Below, in pieces: positions 5,607-8,042 of a DNA stretch of 8,042 bases. Position 1 is the stretch's first letter. Each line of letters opens with the position of its first letter. The notes beneath the pieces are model-generated. The model was not told the origin of the DNA and did not search any database. It saw only the letters and a program-made list of their open reading frames with translations. Origin of the DNA: Filomicrobium sp. (GTDB taxonomy: Bacteria > Pseudomonadota > Alphaproteobacteria > Rhizobiales > Hyphomicrobiaceae); assembly GCA_030607105.1 (NCBI GenBank), contig JAUWFF010000035.1, positions 1 to 8,042 of the forward strand. The letters run 5' to 3'. The translations under genes and the position numbers were made by a program.

Positions 5607-6872
5607 TTAGTGCGGAGAAGGCTTGGCAGCCTTGACGTTCGCCAACTCCTTTTTGAGGAGCTCAAGCTCCTTTTTTTGTGCCTCACTGAGGCCGACTTCA
5701 AGTAACCCCGGACTTTCATCATCTCCGGGCGCCTTGGCCGGCTCGGGGGCGGGCGGCTTGTGAGGCTCTTCGGTCGACGTCTCTTTTGAGGTATCGCCGG
5801 GAGTTTTGGCGGAGCCGTCTTTCAGCGTCTCATGTGAGATATCAACCAATGTCATGGTTACCGCGGCAAGCACAGGGCCAACAATGAGGCCTGCGCCGCC
5901 AAACATCCCGAGGCCCCCGAAGGTACTGATGAGCACCAGGAGGTCCGGCATTTCGGTGTCGCCACCCACGAGGATTGGACGAAGCACGTTGTCGATGTTG
6001 CTGACGATGATCGCCGACCACAGCGCAAGCCCAATTGCCGGTGTCGTCTCGCCCGTGGCCAGCAAGAATATGACGCCAGGGATCCAGACTAGCGAAGTGC
6101 CAACGACGGGGAGCATCGATGCGATCACCATGACCGCTCCCCAGAATGCCGCGCCTCCGACTCCAAACATCCAAAACCCGAGGCCGCCGAGAAAGCCTTG
6201 AACGATGCCAATGACAAGGGTGCCTTTGACCGTCGCACGCGTAACCACGACGGCTCGCTGGAAGACGCGTTTTTGAACACCACCGAGGGACAGGGCATAA
6301 TGCTCCAGGCCATCGAGGAGAGCGGGCCCCTCCTTCAGGAAGTAGAACATGGCGTAGAGCATCACGAACAGGTTCAGCAGGAACTGAGCGGCATCGGAGG
6401 TCAGTGCTGTGATCGCCGATACCGCGAATTCACCGATTGCGGTTGAGAGTTCCCCGATTTTGGTCGCAACGGTAGGGGCATAGGCTTCCAACTGTTTATG
6501 AAACGGCAGCCAATCGGGAAGCTTGAGGTTCTGTCCGGCGGGGGCCTGCAATTGCTGTTGGACCCACGGGATCGCCTGCTGGCCGACGTCTTTTGCCTGT
6601 TCGGCCACAAGCAGCAGTAGAGCGATGCCGGGAAGTAGAATGGCGGAGATCAAAAGCAGCAATGTTAGTGCTGCCGCTAGACCCATGCGGCCACCCAGCT
6701 TGGCGGCGATCCAGCTGCACAATGGATACGCCATCGCGCTAAAGACAGCGGCTAGAAAGAGCGCTATCAGAAAACTCTGGATCATGCTGAAGAACACGGC
6801 AGCGATGGCGGCCGTGATGGCTAGGATGGCGAGGTTCCTGGAAGGCTTGGGCGGGTATTGGCTGGCTGGCAT
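5607..6872 (-). CDS. AI-2E/PerM-family permease with long C-terminal coiled-coil tail
   Basis: This is a polytopic inner-membrane protein of 421 aa. Hydrophobic segments lie at about 13-50 (two helices), 63-90, 160-180, 215-240, 242-272, 278-294 and 310-345. A soluble insert sits at about 91-145. Family hallmarks include VVGTSLVWIPGVIFLL (256-271), DNVLRPILVGG (294-304) and TFGGLGMFGGAGLIVGP (317-333). The family (TqsA, PerM, YdiK) includes the E. coli AI-2 exporter TqsA and other members reported as cation antiporters, so the substrate should not be assumed. After residue 346 comes a Pro/Glu/Lys/Thr-rich tail (about 350-392), then a short charged helix SEAQKKELELLKKELANVKA. Typical members end near residue 350-370. 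The ATG is preceded by GGGAAAGG ten bases away. The gene converges on the YqjE-like gene with 35 bases between stops. Confidence 0.87.
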   Translation of the reverse strand: MPASQYPPKPSRNLAILAITAAIAAVFFSMIQSFLIALFLAAVFSAMAYPLCSWIAAKLGGRMGLAAALTLLLLISAILLPGIALLLLVAEQAKDVGQQAIPWVQQQLQAPAGQNLKLPDWLPFHKQLEAYAPTVATKIGELSTAIGEFAVSAITALTSDAAQFLLNLFVMLYAMFYFLKEGPALLDGLEHYALSLGGVQKRVFQRAVVVTRATVKGTLVIGIVQGFLGGLGFWMFGVGGAAFWGAVMVIASMLPVVGTSLVWIPGVIFLLATGETTPAIGLALWSAIIVSNIDNVLRPILVGGDTEMPDLLVLISTFGGLGMFGGAGLIVGPVLAAVTMTLVDISHETLKDGSAKTPGDTSKETSTEEPHKPPAPEPAKAPGDDESPGLLEVGLSEAQKKELELLKKELANVKAAKPSPH

Positions 6873-7121
6873 CTGCGACTGGCCTTTCCCACTGCATCGG
6901 GACCCGACGCAAGCATGCGACTGCCTAGTTGTAGCGAATCCGCTTGGCCTAAGAAATCAGAGTATCGCTATTGGTTTAACGGTGCCGTCTTGCGGGGGCT
7001 GCGGCGCGTGCGCTTGCGAGAGACTTTGTTTTGGCGCGTAAGCGCGGTGCGGCCGACCTTATGGCCGGGTGGCTAGCCCCGTTTGCTCACGAGGCCGGCC
7101 GGTTTTCGCTTTGTTTCGAGA
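6873..7121. other. Non-coding gap upstream of the permease gene
   Basis: These 249 bases lie between the permease start and the small coiled-coil gene stop, both on the minus strand. I see no credible gene. Structural hints are a perfect inverted repeat, TAGCGA (6932-6937) with TCGCTA (6965-6970), which could be an operator for the permease gene. Further right there are several G+C-rich self-complementary stretches, including GGCCGGCC near 7093-7100 and GCGC-GTAA-GCGC near 7033-7044. No strong promoter and no T-run terminator could be assigned. The permease therefore probably has its own promoter here rather than depending on the genes to the right. Confidence 0.35.
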
Positions 7122-7358
7122 CTAAAGCGCTTTGGTGAGACGCTCGTAGCCCTTCTTTAGCTCTTCGCCGAGGGTTGAAAGTGCATTGCTGACACCCGAA
7201 GCGGTCTCCTCAACCTTTGCCTTGGCTACGAAGTCATTGAGTTTCTTTTCAAGCTCGTTCCATTCTTCATTGGCTTCCATCGAGCCGAGCTTGATCTGCA
7301 GGGCCAATTCGTCGCGTTTTTGTTTCAGCTCCGCGGCCATCTTGTCGATGTCTGTCAT
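7122..7358 (-). CDS. Small charged coiled-coil protein, 78 aa, function unknown
   Basis: I do not recognise a named family. The product is almost entirely helical and highly charged. A first helix spans about 3-47 (IDKMAAELKQKRDELALQIK, then EEWNELEKKLNDF), and a second amphipathic helix covers about 52-78 (SNALSTLGEELKKGYERL). There is no signal peptide, membrane segment or Cys, so it is probably cytoplasmic or peripheral. The gene is convincing because a strong Shine-Dalgarno sequence, GGAGGAG, lies six bases before the ATG. It follows the DUF1269 gene on the same strand after 63 bases and may be cotranscribed with it. The helical, Glu/Lys-rich make-up recalls small stress-associated proteins, but no function can be assigned. 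Confidence 0.8.
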   Translation of the reverse strand: MTDIDKMAAELKQKRDELALQIKLGSMEANEEWNELEKKLNDFVAKAKVEETASGVSNALSTLGEELKKGYERLTKAL

Positions 7359-7421
7359 CTTTCACTCCTCCGACACTTATTCAGGCGTCCAAACCAAATG
7401 CGTTGTCTTACGGTTTCCGGT

Positions 7422-7940
7422 TCACGCTGTCGCGCGGGAGGCAAGAGCGGCTTTTAACTTCTCTTCCTGCTCATTCGAGAGAGAAGTTTTCAGTACTTTG
7501 GGGTTGTAGCTTTCGATTTCCGGAATGACCTTGTCAGCAGTGGAGCGCTTTACGAGGACGAAGAGCGCCGAAGAGTTGTTGGAAATGGAATCCCCCAGCT
7601 CCTTTATGAACTCGTCATTTATGCCGTAGTCGGAAAGCGAGCCGGACAAGGCTCCGAAGCCAGCGCCGGCCAGACCGCCCATGGCCATGCCGGCGAGCGG
7701 GTTCATGATGAGCAGGCCGGCGATTGCTCCAACGAGTATGCCGGTGCTCATGCCGTTTGCTGCGCCAAGGGCTGTCAGGTTGAGGGCTTGTTTGATCTGG
7801 ACCTTGCCTTCAGCATCGCGGATCACGACGCAGGCGTCTTCCAGGTCGATCAGATGCTCTTTCTGCAGAGCGCGCAATTTTGTCAATACGTCATCGGCCG
7901 CACTGACACCTTCAAAACCCAAACCAACTAGATCACTCAT
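7422..7940 (-). CDS. DUF1269 domain protein with glycine-zipper membrane segment
   Basis: This is a protein of 172 aa matching the DUF1269 layout. An N-terminal alpha/beta part (1-55) contains GFEGVSAADDVLTKLRALQK and ACVVIRDAEGKVQIKQ. A Gly/Ala-rich hydrophobic stretch follows at about 57-104 (GILVGAIAGLLIMNPLAGMA, then GGLAGAGFGALSGSLSDYGI), with GxxxG-type spacing. The C-terminal alpha/beta part (106-155) reads FIKELGDSISNNSSALFVLV, followed by a charged helix ending near the C-terminus. The two soluble parts look like halves of one fold split by a glycine-zipper hairpin that could insert into or associate with membranes. GAGG lies ten bases before the ATG. No biochemical function is established for the family to my knowledge. 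It is probably the first gene of a minus-strand pair with the 78-residue coiled-coil protein, and it may have its own promoter near 7989-8019. Confidence 0.85.
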   Translation of the reverse strand: MSDLVGLGFEGVSAADDVLTKLRALQKEHLIDLEDACVVIRDAEGKVQIKQALNLTALGAANGMSTGILVGAIAGLLIMNPLAGMAMGGLAGAGFGALSGSLSDYGINDEFIKELGDSISNNSSALFVLVKRSTADKVIPEIESYNPKVLKTSLSNEQEEKLKAALASRATA

Positions 7941-7975
7941 GATGCAAAAACCTCAGTACAAAGAGCTATATTGCA

Positions 7976-7997
7976 GCCTAATGCATTGATGTTAGGC
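7976..7997. repeat. Inverted repeat upstream of the DUF1269 gene, possible operator
   Basis: GCCTAA (7976-7981) and TTAGGC (7992-7997) are perfect inverse complements around ten bases (TGCATTGATG) that contain a further CAT/ATG symmetry. The repeat sits 36 bases before the start codon and overlaps the likely -10 region, which is a typical place for a repressor site. Confidence 0.4.
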
Positions 7998-8019
7998 GGA
8001 TAATTCCTGACGGTGTCAA
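7989..8019 (-). promoter_or_regulatory. Candidate promoter of the DUF1269 gene
   Basis: On the minus strand a perfect -35 hexamer TTGACA (8019-8014) is followed 19 bases later by TAACAT (7994-7989, four of six -10 matches). A 17-base spacing gives only CCTAAC. The -35 is convincing. The -10 is weak and the spacing long, which would fit an activated or alternative-sigma promoter, or chance. Confidence 0.35.
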
Positions 8020-8042
8020 GCAATACATCGCTGCGGGGCAGT

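Noticed and set aside
6523..7076. Plus-strand reading frames opposite the permease 5' end and in the 6873-7121 gap
   Set aside because: They are antisense to the permease or low-complexity Arg/Trp-rich translations without a Shine-Dalgarno sequence or family resemblance.

Overview
The window looks like the chromosome of an alphaproteobacterium. This rests on gene families and G+C-rich codon use, not on a marker gene. The clues are an RluD-type pseudouridine synthase divergent from a small single-pass protein resembling DUF6476, a tRNA-Glu(CTC) with a genome-encoded CCA, and several small membrane-associated proteins of families common in proteobacteria. Genus cannot be read from the sequence.

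Left part (1-2998). The window opens inside a dead IS3-family insertion sequence. Its transposase can be followed to base 847 through two frameshifts and two in-frame TAA codons, and the second catalytic Asp reads as Glu. Next come about 260 bases with no recognisable gene. They are followed by a complete secreted PhoK/PafA-type alkaline phosphatase (1182-2900) with all expected catalytic and metal-ligand residues. This gene is visibly less G+C-rich than the genes to its right. It ends at a hairpin, and just beyond lies the 3' end of tRNA-Glu(CTC) on the minus strand. IS debris plus an atypical gene on the 3' side of a tRNA is compatible with acquired DNA, but no attachment-site repeat was found.

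Middle (2996-4621). This stretch has a housekeeping look: tRNA-Glu, a 144-residue single-pass membrane protein on the minus strand, and rluD on the plus strand. The last two are divergent across only 47 bases. The best rluD start is a GTG at 3626, chosen from its Shine-Dalgarno sequence.

Right part (4622-8042). A small set of envelope-type genes follows. A plausible sigma70 promoter precedes a two-gene plus-strand operon: a 100-residue DUF883/ElaB/YqjD-like tail-anchored protein and a 163-residue YqjE-like (DUF1469, 'phage holin family') membrane protein. These converge on a minus-strand AI-2E/PerM-family permease with an unusual C-terminal tail of about 75 residues that is disordered and then coiled-coil. 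After a 249-base non-coding gap come two more minus-strand genes, transcribed DUF1269 first and then a 78-residue charged coiled-coil protein. The DUF1269 gene has a candidate promoter and an inverted repeat upstream.

No CRISPR array, rRNA gene, prophage or obvious defence system is present. The most interesting part is the cluster of small helical and membrane proteins at 4763-7940. It may be an envelope or stress module, but its function cannot be shown from sequence alone.
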